This document shows, piece by piece, positions 27,375 to 35,532 of a stretch of 64,000 nucleotides of DNA. The notes beneath the pieces were generated by a model. It saw only the letters and a list, made by a program, of their open reading frames with translations, had not been told where the DNA came from and searched no databases. The stretch lies in NCBI RefSeq assembly GCF_030010555.1, contig NZ_JASCQP010000028.1, forward strand, positions 62,001 to 126,000, read 5' to 3'. The stretch is from Halomonas rhizosphaerae (lineage in GTDB: Bacteria; Pseudomonadota; Gammaproteobacteria; Pseudomonadales; Halomonadaceae). The number at the start of each line of letters is the position of its first letter. Position 1 is the stretch's first letter. The position numbers and the translations under genes were made by a program.

Positions 27375-28670
27375 TCAGTTGCCCATGGCCTGTGGCAGCC
27401 AGGTGACGATGCCGGGGAAGAGGCTGATCAGCACGACACCGAGCATCATCAGGAAGAAGAACGGCATGGCCGCCCAGGCGATCGACAGGATATTGCGCCC
27501 TGTCATGCCCTGAAGCACGAAGAGGTTGAAGCCCACCGGCGGGGTGATCTGCGACATCTCCACCACGATCACCAGGTAGATGCCGAACCAGATCAGGTCG
27601 ATGCCGGCGGCCTCGACCATGGGCAGCATGATGGAGGTGGTCAGCACCACGACCGAGATGCCGTCCAGGAAGCAGCCCAGCAGGATGAACAGGAGGGTCA
27701 GCGCCGCGAGCAGCATGAACGGCGACAGCCCCATGGTGCCGATCCAGGCGGCGAGTTCCCGGGGTAGCCCGGTGAAGCCCATGGCGGCGGTGAGGAAGGC
27801 GGCGCCTGCCAGGATGAAGGCGATCATGGTCGAGGTGCGTACCGCCCCGAGCAGGGCGTCGCGAAACACCGTGCCGTCCATGGTGCCCTGGGTACTGGCC
27901 AGCAGCAGTGAAAGCACCACCCCCACGGCGGCCGCTTCGGTGGGGGAGGCCAGGCCGGCATAGATCGAGCCGATGACCCCCACGATCAGGGCCAGCAGGG
28001 GAATCAGGCGGCGTGCCCGACGTAGCTTCTCGCCCAGCGGCAGGCCGGTCTCGGCGGGGGGGATCTTGTCCGGGAAGCGCCACGACCAGAGCATCAGATA
28101 GCCGGCGAACAGCGAGATCAGCAGCAGGCCGGGGAAGATGCCAGCCATGAAGAGGCGGGCAATGGACTGGTCGGTGGCCACCCCGTAGACGATCAGGATG
28201 ATCGAAGGCGGGATCAGCAGGCCGAGGGTTGCCGAGCCGGCCAGTGTGCCGATGACCAGCTTTTCGTCATAGCCGCGGCGAGTGAGCTCGGGAATGGTCA
28301 TCCTGCCCATGGTGGCGCAGGTGGCCGCCGAGGAGCCGGAGACGGCGGCGAACAGGCCACAGCCGATCACGTTGGTATGCAGCAGGCGACCCGGAATGCG
28401 CTGCATCCAGGGCGACAGGCCGGTGAACATGTCGTCGGCGAGCCGCGATCGGAACAGGATCTCGCCCATCCAGATGAACATCGGCAGGGCGGTGAGCTCC
28501 CAGCTGTAGCTCTCCCCCCAAACGTTGGACGCGAGCACATCGCCGGTCGGCACCGAGGTGAACTGCGAGAGCCCCAGCCAGCCCAGCCCCAGCAGGGAGA
28601 AGGCTACCCAGACGCCGCTGCCGAGCATCAGCAGCAGGGTGGCGAAGAGAACCGTCATCATCACGAGCAT
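27375..28670 (-). CDS. TRAP transporter large permease (DctM family)
   Basis: Large membrane subunit of a tripartite ATP-independent periplasmic transporter, driven by the sodium or proton gradient. The 431 residues have about twelve hydrophobic helices with family signatures PMFIWMGEILF, CATMGRMTIPELTRRGYDE, LLIPPSIILIVYGVATDQSIARLFMAG written across residues 160-200, and a C-terminal MSQITPPVGFNLFVLQ. Typical length for the family. Lies between the small permease and the winged-helix regulator gene. Confidence 0.93.
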   Translation of the reverse strand: MLVMMTVLFATLLLMLGSGVWVAFSLLGLGWLGLSQFTSVPTGDVLASNVWGESYSWELTALPMFIWMGEILFRSRLADDMFTGLSPWMQRIPGRLLHTNVIGCGLFAAVSGSSAATCATMGRMTIPELTRRGYDEKLVIGTLAGSATLGLLIPPSIILIVYGVATDQSIARLFMAGIFPGLLLISLFAGYLMLWSWRFPDKIPPAETGLPLGEKLRRARRLIPLLALIVGVIGSIYAGLASPTEAAAVGVVLSLLLASTQGTMDGTVFRDALLGAVRTSTMIAFILAGAAFLTAAMGFTGLPRELAAWIGTMGLSPFMLLAALTLLFILLGCFLDGISVVVLTTSIMLPMVEAAGIDLIWFGIYLVIVVEMSQITPPVGFNLFVLQGMTGRNILSIAWAAMPFFFLMMLGVVLISLFPGIVTWLPQAMGN

Positions 28671-28686
28671 GGTGTGTCTCCCTGGC

Positions 28687-29238
28687 TCATTCCTGGCCGC
28701 TGTCGTCGATGGTGAAGGTGGAGGGCCGGGTCACGGCGGTCACCAGGGTGGCCAGCCAGGCCTCGGCCAGCGCTAGGCAGAACAGCGCCACGCCGCTGAG
28801 CATGGCCGACTGGGGGATCCATAGCGGGATGCTCAGCAGACCGTAGGAGGTCTCGTTGAAGGCGATGCTGTCGTCCAGCAGCCAGTAGAGGTACCAGCCG
28901 AGATAGAGGCTGAGCACCAGGGCAATGCTCAGGCAGAAGAGCTCGACGAAGGCCCGCGGCGCCGCGGGGAGCCGCCCGATCAGCAGCGTCACGCGGATAT
29001 GGCCGCCGTGGACGAAGGTGTAGGCGAGCCCCAGGAAGCTGGCGCCGACCAGCAGGAAGCCGGAGATCTCCGAGAGGCCGGGGATCGCCAGGCCGATGCG
29101 TTCACCGCCGATCCCGGTGGCGATGCGATCGATGATGCGCCCGAGGATCTGGGACGTGATCAGGACGCAGATTAGGCACAGGCAGAAAGCGGCCAGGTAG
29201 CCGCCCAGGTTATAGAGCGGTCGCAGACGATAGGTCAT
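28687..29238 (-). CDS. TRAP transporter small permease (DctQ family)
   Basis: Small membrane subunit of the TRAP system, 183 residues with four predicted helices. The GHIRVTLLIGRLP segment (about 80-92) is the conserved GxIRVTLL... motif of DctQ proteins. The stop is 16 bases before the large-permease start, so they are co-transcribed. Upstream lies a 162-base nested inverted-repeat element that separates it from the binding-protein gene. Confidence 0.9.
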   Translation of the reverse strand: MTYRLRPLYNLGGYLAAFCLCLICVLITSQILGRIIDRIATGIGGERIGLAIPGLSEISGFLLVGASFLGLAYTFVHGGHIRVTLLIGRLPAAPRAFVELFCLSIALVLSLYLGWYLYWLLDDSIAFNETSYGLLSIPLWIPQSAMLSGVALFCLALAEAWLATLVTAVTRPSTFTIDDSGQE

Positions 29239-29268
29239 GGCGGTAACCGGAAGCAGGGCCGGGGCGTG

Positions 29269-29430
29269 GGAGCCTGTCGGTCTTGACCGATCGTGACGAG
29301 AGGTTCGGATTTCGAGACGAGTTTATCGATCTGATAAGGCGAATAGCCCGCTATTTAACGAATCAGATCGAATGAAGTTGGCCGAAAGACCGGATCTCGC
29401 AGTAGATCAGTGTCAAGCCCGACAGGCTCC
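29269..29430. repeat. Nested inverted-repeat element between dctP-like and dctQ-like genes
   Basis: Outer 19-base arms GGAGCCTGTCGGTCTTGAC (29269-29287) and its complement (29412-29430) match at 18 of 19 positions. Inside, CGATCTGAT (29327-29335) pairs with ATCAGATCG (29362-29370), and at the centre AATAGC (29342-29347) pairs with GCTATT (29350-29355). No open reading frame and no clear target-site duplication. It could be a MITE-like insertion or a structured intergenic RNA that lets the binding protein be made in excess over the permeases. Confidence 0.75.
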
Positions 29431-29453
29431 TTGAGCCCCGGCGGGTGGCGGGT

Positions 29454-30455
29454 TCAGTCGCGGGCGGCCTCGTAAGCCTCGAGGATGGCGGCCCCCTGGT
29501 CACCGGCGCGGCCGGCCCACTCCTCGGTCATGGTCGCGCCGATCTCCTTGAGCAGCTCGGCGAGTTCCGGGGTCGGCTCGCTGACCTCGATGCCGTTCTC
29601 CTTGAGCACCGCGAGGGCATCATCGGTCTCCTGACGGCTCATCTCCCAGCCCCGCGTCTCGGCCTCGGCGGCTGCGTCCAGGACCGCCTGTTGGGTGGCC
29701 TCGTCGAGGCGCGAGAAGGCCTTCTCGCTGACGATCACCATGTTCTTCGGCAGCCACAGCTGCGCGTGGTTGAAGTGGCTCAGGTAGTCCCAGGCCTTGG
29801 TGTCGGCGCCGGTGGCCGGTGAGGTGATCATGGCGTCGACGCGGCCGGTGCTGAAGGCGGTGGGGATGTCCGGTACCTCGACCTGGGTCGGCACGGCGCC
29901 GACCAGCTGGGCGATCCGTTCGCTGGCGGTGTTGTAGGCACGCATGCTGAGGTTCTTGAGGTCGTCGCCGGACTCGATGGCCTGGTTGGTGTAGATGCCC
30001 TGGGGCGGCCAGGGGACGGCGAAGAGCAGACGCAGCTGCTGTTCGGCAAGCTCCTCGGCGATGACCTCCCGTGAGGCCTCCCACAGGGTCTGGGCATCCT
30101 CGTAGCTGGAGGCCAGGTAGGGAACCGAGTCGACCTCGAAGATCGGGTTCTCGTTGGCCAGGCGGGACATGATCAGCTCGCCGATGGGCACGATGCCGCG
30201 ACGCACCGAGTTCTTGATCTCGGCGTGGCCGATCAGCGAGCCGTTGGAGTGCACGGTGATGTCCAGTTCGCCATCGGTGGCCTCGCGCACCTCGTCGGCG
30301 AACTCGCGGATGTTGACGGTGTGGAAGGTCATGTCGCCGTAGGGCGTGGGCATGTCCCATTCGGTCGCGGCCTGGGCGGTGCTGCCCAGGGTGGCTAGGC
30401 TGATACCGATGGAGGCAGCCGAGGTCAGATGCAAGAGGGGGAAGCGGGCAGTCAT
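29454..30455 (-). CDS. TRAP transporter substrate-binding protein (DctP family)
   Basis: Periplasmic binding subunit of the TRAP system, 333 residues. A signal peptide ends near STAQAATEW (about residue 29). The mature protein has the DctP fold signatures LTAYNTAS-like (NLSMRAYNTASERIAQLVGA) and PTQVEVPDIPTAFSTGRVDA, where the arginine of the first block would bind a carboxylate. The divergent neighbours pxpABC hydrolyse 5-oxoproline, and Bordetella DctP6/DctP7 bind pyroglutamate, so 5-oxoproline is the best guess for substrate; this is inference. Confidence 0.9.
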   Translation of the reverse strand: MTARFPLLHLTSAASIGISLATLGSTAQAATEWDMPTPYGDMTFHTVNIREFADEVREATDGELDITVHSNGSLIGHAEIKNSVRRGIVPIGELIMSRLANENPIFEVDSVPYLASSYEDAQTLWEASREVIAEELAEQQLRLLFAVPWPPQGIYTNQAIESGDDLKNLSMRAYNTASERIAQLVGAVPTQVEVPDIPTAFSTGRVDAMITSPATGADTKAWDYLSHFNHAQLWLPKNMVIVSEKAFSRLDEATQQAVLDAAAEAETRGWEMSRQETDDALAVLKENGIEVSEPTPELAELLKEIGATMTEEWAGRAGDQGAAILEAYEAARD

Positions 30456-30656
30456 GTGCGGTTCCTCGTGTCGGGTTCTTGTTGTCGCTGCAGGTCGTCG
30501 GACAGCGGGCCGTCCAGAAGGAGTCTAGCGACTGTTCGCGAGGAAGGTTAGGCAGGCGATCGACGCCCAGTCAACGATGTGTAGACTAAAGAACGATGTC
30601 TTATCGATAAAACGTTGATAAATTCTCGTCATAACGTAGCTCAGAGGAGGTGGATC
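30456..30656. promoter_or_regulatory. Divergent control region of TRAP and pxp operons
   Basis: This 201-base region separates the two operons. It is AT-rich around 30590-30625, where a perfect palindrome TTATCGATAA (30601-30610) is followed by TTGATAA (30614-30620). A similar TTATCGAT...GATAA occurs in the nested repeat at 29323-29337. This is a plausible operator for a locus regulator, but no promoter boxes are clear. Confidence 0.4.
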
Positions 30657-31412
30657 ATGAAGACCCTGCTGCTCAATGCCGACATGGGCGAGAGCTTCGG
30701 TCCCTGGGTCATGGGCCTGGACCACGAGGTGATGCCCCACGTGGACCTGGCCAACGTGGCCTGTGGTTTTCACGCCTCCGACCCCGACGTGATCCGCATG
30801 ACCGTGCGGCTGGCCAAGCGCCATGACGTCACCGTGGGCGCCCACCCCGCCTACCCGGACATGGTGGGCTTCGGACGCCGTTCGATGGCCTGCTCGGCCG
30901 AGGAGGTCGAGAACCTGGTGCTCTACCAGGTCGGTGCCCTGGCCGGGGTCTGCCGGGCCGAGGGCCTGGAGGTCGGTTACGTCAAGCCCCACGGGGCGCT
31001 CTATAACGACATGATGCGCGACCCCGAGATCCTCGATGCGGTGATGCGCGCGCTGGTGGCCTACGATGTACGCCTGCCGTTGATGGTGATGGCCACCCGG
31101 GATACCGCTGCAGCGCGGGAACTGGCCGAGCGGCATGGCGTGACCCTGTGGTTCGAGGCCTTCGCCGATCGCGCCTACGATGCCGAGGGGCGGCTGGTCT
31201 CCCGGCGAGAGATGGGGGCCGTGCACCACGACCCCGAGGTGATCGTCGACCAGGCGCAGCGCATCGCCCGCGGCGAGCCGCTAACGGCCAGCGACGGCAG
31301 CGACCTCGTGCTTGCCGCCGATACCCTCTGCGTGCATGGCGACAACCCCGAGTCGGTCGCCGCCATCAAGGCGATCCGTCAGGCGCTCAATGACCTGGCG
31401 AGTGCCTCATGA
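30657..31412 (+). CDS. pxpA: 5-oxoprolinase subunit A (LamB/YcsF family)
   Basis: With PxpB and PxpC it forms the prokaryotic ATP-dependent 5-oxoprolinase, which converts 5-oxoproline to glutamate. The 251 residues have the family hallmarks [10 protein letters not shown] (6-15), [25 protein letters not shown] and LCVHGDNP. The ATG at 30657 has a GAGGAGG ribosome site; the longer frame from 30615 lacks one. It is first of three overlapping genes. Confidence 0.95.
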   Translation: MKTLLLNADMGESFGPWVMGLDHEVMPHVDLANVACGFHASDPDVIRMTVRLAKRHDVTVGAHPAYPDMVGFGRRSMACSAEEVENLVLYQVGALAGVCRAEGLEVGYVKPHGALYNDMMRDPEILDAVMRALVAYDVRLPLMVMATRDTAAARELAERHGVTLWFEAFADRAYDAEGRLVSRREMGAVHHDPEVIVDQAQRIARGEPLTASDGSDLVLAADTLCVHGDNPESVAAIKAIRQALNDLASAS

Positions 31413-32137
31413 GCGGTCGGTTTCCTCAGGGGCTGCCGCGCCTCGAGCCCGCCGGGCTGGACGGCTGGATGGTGCGTCTGTTCGATGCCATCGACGAGGG
31501 CAACATGCCCTGGCTCACCGCCCTGGTGAGGGAGTGCGAGACGGCTTTTGGCGACCGCCTGGTGGATCTGGTGCCGTCCTATACCACTCTGCTGGTGGTC
31601 TTCGACCCGTTGCGACTCTCGGCAGGCGAGGCCAGGAAACAGCTGGTCGAGCTCCTGCAGCGGCTGCAACCCGACGAGGAAGCGGCGGATGCACCGGTCA
31701 AGGAACTGCCGGTCTGGTACGACGCCTCGGTGGGGCCCGAGTTGTCGCGACTGGCCGAGCTTGCAGGCATGAGCCTCGACGAGGTGGTGGCCTGCCATAG
31801 TGAGCGCAGCTACCGGGTATTCGCCCTGGGCTTCGCACCGGGCTTTGCCTTCATGGGTAGCGTCGATCCCAGGATCGAAGCCCCGCGCCTGGATACTCCA
31901 CGGCGCCGCGTGCCGGCCGGCAGCGTGGCCGTTGCCGGAAGGCAGACCGCGGCCTATCCCACGGTCACTCCGGGTGGCTGGAACCTGATCGGCCGGACGC
32001 CGGCAGTACTCTTCGACCGTGACCGTGAGGGTTTCAGCCTGCTCCAGGTGGGTGACCGTGTACGTTTCGTGCCCATCGAGCGTAACGAGTTCGAGCGTCT
32101 GGGTGGCGACACCCGCGCGATGGAGGAGGGATCATGA
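31409..32137 (+). CDS. pxpB: 5-oxoprolinase subunit B (KipI family)
   Basis: Subunit of 5-oxoprolinase, 242 residues. The C-terminal allophanate-hydrolase subunit-1 fold shows [38 protein letters not shown] and [16 protein letters not shown], with the conserved HSERSYRV block near 130. The N-terminal part is somewhat longer than in E. coli PxpB (218). Start overlaps the pxpA stop by four bases (ATGA) and its end overlaps pxpC the same way, so translation is coupled. Confidence 0.94.
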   Translation: MSGRFPQGLPRLEPAGLDGWMVRLFDAIDEGNMPWLTALVRECETAFGDRLVDLVPSYTTLLVVFDPLRLSAGEARKQLVELLQRLQPDEEAADAPVKELPVWYDASVGPELSRLAELAGMSLDEVVACHSERSYRVFALGFAPGFAFMGSVDPRIEAPRLDTPRRRVPAGSVAVAGRQTAAYPTVTPGGWNLIGRTPAVLFDRDREGFSLLQVGDRVRFVPIERNEFERLGGDTRAMEEGS

Positions 32138-33066
32138 CGCCTGCGAAAGATGGTCTGAGGGTGGCGCGGGCCGGCCCCCTGGCGCTGCTCCAGGATGCCG
32201 GTCGCTTCGGCGTGCGGCGGCTGGGGGTGACCCAGGGCGGACCGGTCGACCTGCACGGCTGGGCCTGGGCCAACCACCTGGTGGGCAACGCCTGGGGGAC
32301 CCCGGCTCTGGAGGTGACTTTCGGCGGCCTCGAGCTCGTGGCCGAACGCGATCTGGTGCTGGCGGTGGCGGGGGCGAACCTGTTCGCGACCCTGGAAGGC
32401 GAGCCGCTCGCCGGCTGGCGATCACTCTCCGTCAAGGCGGGCCAGCGGCTCGCCTTCGGTGCGCCGGTCAACGGCCTGAGGGCCTACCTGGCGGTGGCCG
32501 GTGGCTTCGCGGCGGAGCCGGTGCTGGGCAGCGTGGCCTGTGTGGTGCGCGAAGGGCTGGGCGGCCATGATGGCAAGGGTCATCGGCTGGCCGAGGGCGA
32601 CACTCTGCAGGTCACGCCGTGTCGCACCTCCGCCGGCAGCGAGGCCCCCCGTGAGGCGCGGGTCGACTATCGCGGGCCGGCCGAGCTGGCGCTGCTGCCG
32701 GGCGCCCAGATAAGCGAGTTCAGCGGGGCGAGCCTCTTTCGGGCGTTCAATGCAGACTGGCGGGTGGACGATCGTGCCGATCGCATGGGGGTGCGCCTGA
32801 CCGGCCCGCGGCTTCAATGCCGGATGACCAGCATGATCTCCGAAGGGATCGGCCTGGGGGCGGTGCAGGTGCCGCCCGACGGCCAGCCGATTGCCCTGCT
32901 CAATGACCGCCAGACCATCGGCGGCTACCCTCGGCTCGGCGCACTCACGCCGCTTGCCTGCTCACGGCTGGCCCAGTGCCTGCCGGGGCAGGAGGTGAGA
33001 CTGAAGGCGGTCTCGACCGAACAGGCCCTGGCGGCCTATCGTCGCTTTCGCGCCGGTTTCGCTTGA
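32134..33066 (+). CDS. pxpC: 5-oxoprolinase subunit C (KipA family)
   Basis: Third subunit of 5-oxoprolinase, 310 residues, carrying the allophanate-hydrolase subunit-2 fold. Blocks seen are GPLALLQDAGRFGVRRLGV near the N-terminus, VDLHGWAWANHLVGN, RAYLAVAGGFA, DRMGVRLTGP (about 225) and ISEGIGLGAVQVPPDGQPI written over 240-260. Start overlaps pxpB by four bases. A hairpin at 33064-33090 overlaps its stop codon. Confidence 0.94.
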   Translation: MTPAKDGLRVARAGPLALLQDAGRFGVRRLGVTQGGPVDLHGWAWANHLVGNAWGTPALEVTFGGLELVAERDLVLAVAGANLFATLEGEPLAGWRSLSVKAGQRLAFGAPVNGLRAYLAVAGGFAAEPVLGSVACVVREGLGGHDGKGHRLAEGDTLQVTPCRTSAGSEAPREARVDYRGPAELALLPGAQISEFSGASLFRAFNADWRVDDRADRMGVRLTGPRLQCRMTSMISEGIGLGAVQVPPDGQPIALLNDRQTIGGYPRLGALTPLACSRLAQCLPGQEVRLKAVSTEQALAAYRRFRAGFA

Positions 33067-33090
33067 GGCGCCGCATCAGGCGGCGCCTCA
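33064..33090. terminator. Bidirectional hairpin between pxpC and the RHH gene
   Basis: An 11-bp perfect stem (33064-33074 with 33080-33090) around a five-base loop sits between two convergent genes. The downstream T content is low, so termination is likely but not certain. Confidence 0.6.
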
Positions 33091-33100
33091 GGCAACTCTT

Positions 33101-33313
33101 TCAGGCACCCAGGCCACTCTCGCGCAGCAACTGGTCGATGCTGCGCTCGGCGCGGGGTGTTGCCGTATCCTCGAGGAGCAGCTGGGTCTCCAGGTCGGCC
33201 AGCCCGTCCTGCACCAGGCGCTCGATCAGCTCGGCCTTGGTGATGCCGGTGTGGTGGCTGGCGCGCTCCAGGCGGGCTTCCAGGTCGCGGGGGAATCTCA
33301 GCAGGTGGGGCAT
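33101..33313 (-). CDS. Small ribbon-helix-helix (CopG-like) protein
   Basis: A 70-residue protein beginning MPHLLRFPRDLEARLERASH and continuing with TGITKAELIERLVQDGLADLE. The short strand followed by two helices is the ribbon-helix-helix DNA-binding pattern (strand about 3-7, helix 8-20, helix 25-42). The ATG at 33313 has an AGGAG ribosome site. Antitoxin-like RHH proteins usually pair with a toxin, but no toxin partner lies beside it, so it is an orphan. Target unknown. Confidence 0.7.
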   Translation of the reverse strand: MPHLLRFPRDLEARLERASHHTGITKAELIERLVQDGLADLETQLLLEDTATPRAERSIDQLLRESGLGA

Positions 33314-33435
33314 GGTCTGTCTCCTGGGGCTGGCGCCGGGTCCCCGGGCGCATGGAATGTATCCTGAGTGTAACATTGGCCTGTCGTTCAGGAGGTGTCT
33401 GACGGGAAGTTTCATGCCTGGTGATGACGGCGGTA

Positions 33436-33447
33436 TGACAGCTGTCA
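33436..33447. other. 12-bp perfect palindrome
   Basis: TGACAGCTGTCA is a perfect palindrome in the 178-base gap between the RHH gene start and the glaR stop. It may be an operator for the RHH gene; nothing else in this gap is recognisable. Confidence 0.3.
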
Positions 33448-33491
33448 GTCGCGTAATGGAGGTCCTGGCCTCAACCGGGGCGAATGCCACC

Positions 33492-34178
33492 TCACGCCAG
33501 TTCCCGCCGTCGCATGACCTCGGTGATGATGGGGACCGGCGTCATCAGGTGCTCGCGCATCATCCCGGCGGCGCGTTTTGCATCGCGGGAGAGGATGACC
33601 TCCACCAGGGCGGCATGTTCGCGCCGTTTGCGCTCAAGGGCCTCGGCGGAGAAAACCGTCTCCCGTAGCCAGAGATGACGGTAGCGCTCCACCTGGTCGA
33701 ACAGGCTCTCGCGGACTTTCAGCAGGTGGGGGGAGTTGCAGCCGGCGGCGATGGCGGTATGGAAGGCCTTGTGGCGGGTGTCCCAGACGTCGAGCAGTTC
33801 CTCGGAGCTGTTGACCTCCGTCACCTTGGCCAGCGTATGGGCCTTGGCCAGGATGTCGGCCTCCCAGTCGTCGCCACCCCGTTGGATGGCGAGCTCCAGG
33901 ATGAGACCCTCGAGCTGGGCCCGGGCGTCATAGAGATCGGCGAGTTCCGACAGCGACATGGGCGCTACCCGATAGCCACGTTGGCTGATGGCCACGACCA
34001 GGCTCTCGGCCACCAGCTGCGACAGCGCCTCGCGCAGGGGGCCGATGCCCAGCCCGTATCGGTCCTTGAGACCACTCATCAGCAGCTTCTCGCCGGGCGA
34101 GAAGACGCCGCGGATGATGTCGCGTTTCAGCCAGTGGTAGGCACTGACGCCCAGGTTCTGTTTCGAGGAGGTGTCCAT
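33492..34178 (-). CDS. glaR: GntR/FadR-family regulator GlaR (CsiR)
   Basis: A 228-residue GntR regulator with an N-terminal winged helix (YHWLKRDIIRGVFSPGEKL, GIGPLREALSQLVAESLV) and a C-terminal FCD ligand domain (about 80-215). It closely resembles E. coli CsiR/GlaR, for example the GGDDWEADILAKAH and MREHLMTPVPII blocks. E. coli GlaR represses glutarate catabolism and releases DNA when glutarate is present. It is divergent from lhgO, so it very likely controls it. Confidence 0.88.
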   Translation of the reverse strand: MDTSSKQNLGVSAYHWLKRDIIRGVFSPGEKLLMSGLKDRYGLGIGPLREALSQLVAESLVVAISQRGYRVAPMSLSELADLYDARAQLEGLILELAIQRGGDDWEADILAKAHTLAKVTEVNSSEELLDVWDTRHKAFHTAIAAGCNSPHLLKVRESLFDQVERYRHLWLRETVFSAEALERKRREHAALVEVILSRDAKRAAGMMREHLMTPVPIITEVMRRRELA

Positions 34179-34321
34179 GGCGTGCTGTCGTTCCGAATGT
34201 GGCAGTCATCATACCCAATCATCGCCACTGTGGTGAATCGTGCCGTGGATCATCGAAAAATGGAAACAGTCGGAGAACATGGATATTCTCCGGTCACATG
34301 CCTGTCATTCCGAGGTGAGCC

Positions 34322-35521
34322 TTGTACGACTTCATCATCATAGGCGGGGGTATCCTCGGCATGTCCACCGCCATGCAGCTGAGCGAGACCTTTCCCGATC
34401 GGCGCATCCTGCTGTTGGAGAAGGAGTCGGGCCCGGCCCACCACCAGAGCGGCCGCAACAGCGGTGTCATCCATGCCGGGGTCTACTACGCCCCCGGCAG
34501 CCTCAAGGCGCGCTTCTGCCGCGAGGGGAACCGGGCCACTCGGGCGTTCTGCGAGGCCCATGGCATCGAGACCCGCATCTGCGGCAAGCTGCTGGTGGCC
34601 ACCAACGACCTCGAACTCGAGCGCATGCAGGGGCTCTGGGAGCGAACCGGTGCCAACGGTCTCGAACGCGAGTGGCTATCCGCCGAGGCGCTTCGCGAGC
34701 GCGAGCCGAGGATCACCGGGGTCGGGGCCATCTTTGTGCCCGCCAGCGGCATCGTCGACTATGCCCGGGTCACCCGGGCCATGGCCGAGGAGTTCGAGCA
34801 TCGCGCTGGGCAGATCCGTTACGATCAGGAGGTCACCGGGATCGACGAGCGCCCCGGCGAGGTGGTGGTCAGGACCCGCGATGACGAGTTCTCTTCCCGC
34901 TACCTGATCTCCTGCGCGGGGCTGATGTCTGACCGCATCGTGAGGATGCTGGGGCGCAATCCCGGCTTCATCATCTGCCCCTTCCGCGGCGAGTACTTCC
35001 GCCTGCCGGAGACGCGTGACGGGATCGTCAATCACCTGGTCTACCCCGTCCCCGATCCGGCCATGCCCTTTCTCGGCCTGCACCTGACGCCATTGATCGA
35101 TGGCGGCGTGACCCTTGGCCCCAATGCCGTGCTGGCATTGGCCCGCGAGGGATATCGCAAGTCGGATGTCTCGCTGCCGGACCTGGCGCGGCTCTTCACC
35201 CATGCCGGGGTGTGGCGGATGCTGGCCAGCAATGTGCGGCCGGGGCTGGAGGAACTGCGCAACTCCTTCTCCCGTCGCCGCTACCTGGCTCTGGTGCGCC
35301 GCTACTGTCCCGACTTGACCCTCGATGACCTCCAGCCCTGGCCTTCGGGCGTGCGCGCCCAGGCAGTCTCCCGCGACGGGCGGCTGATCGATGACTTCCT
35401 GTTCGTCAACACGCGGCGCACCGTCAACGTCTGCAACGCGCCATCACCGGCGGCCACCTCGGCGCTGCCCATCGGGCGCTACATCGTCGACAAGGTGAAG
35501 GAGCAGGTGGAGGTCGGTTGA
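34322..35521 (+). CDS. lhgO: L-2-hydroxyglutarate dehydrogenase/oxidase
   Basis: Membrane-associated FAD enzyme that oxidises L-2-hydroxyglutarate to 2-oxoglutarate and passes electrons to the quinone pool. The 399 residues begin MYDFIIIGGGILGMSTAMQL, the dinucleotide-binding motif, and include the FAD-contact GRNSGVIHAGVYY block and PFRGEYFRL. The N-terminus and length parallel E. coli LhgO. The start codon is TTG (34322) after GAGGTGAG. In E. coli it works downstream of the glutarate hydroxylase CsiD/GlaH; no csiD gene is present in this window. Confidence 0.93.
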   Translation: MYDFIIIGGGILGMSTAMQLSETFPDRRILLLEKESGPAHHQSGRNSGVIHAGVYYAPGSLKARFCREGNRATRAFCEAHGIETRICGKLLVATNDLELERMQGLWERTGANGLEREWLSAEALREREPRITGVGAIFVPASGIVDYARVTRAMAEEFEHRAGQIRYDQEVTGIDERPGEVVVRTRDDEFSSRYLISCAGLMSDRIVRMLGRNPGFIICPFRGEYFRLPETRDGIVNHLVYPVPDPAMPFLGLHLTPLIDGGVTLGPNAVLALAREGYRKSDVSLPDLARLFTHAGVWRMLASNVRPGLEELRNSFSRRRYLALVRRYCPDLTLDDLQPWPSGVRAQAVSRDGRLIDDFLFVNTRRTVNVCNAPSPAATSALPIGRYIVDKVKEQVEVG

Positions 35522-35532
35522 CAGGCCCGCCA

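Noticed and set aside
29269..29430. Complete insertion sequence
   Set aside because: Too short for a transposase and no flanking target-site duplication was found, so it is listed only as a repeat element.
33101..33313. Toxin-antitoxin pair
   Set aside because: The RHH protein looks like an antitoxin, but no toxin-sized partner gene flanks it.
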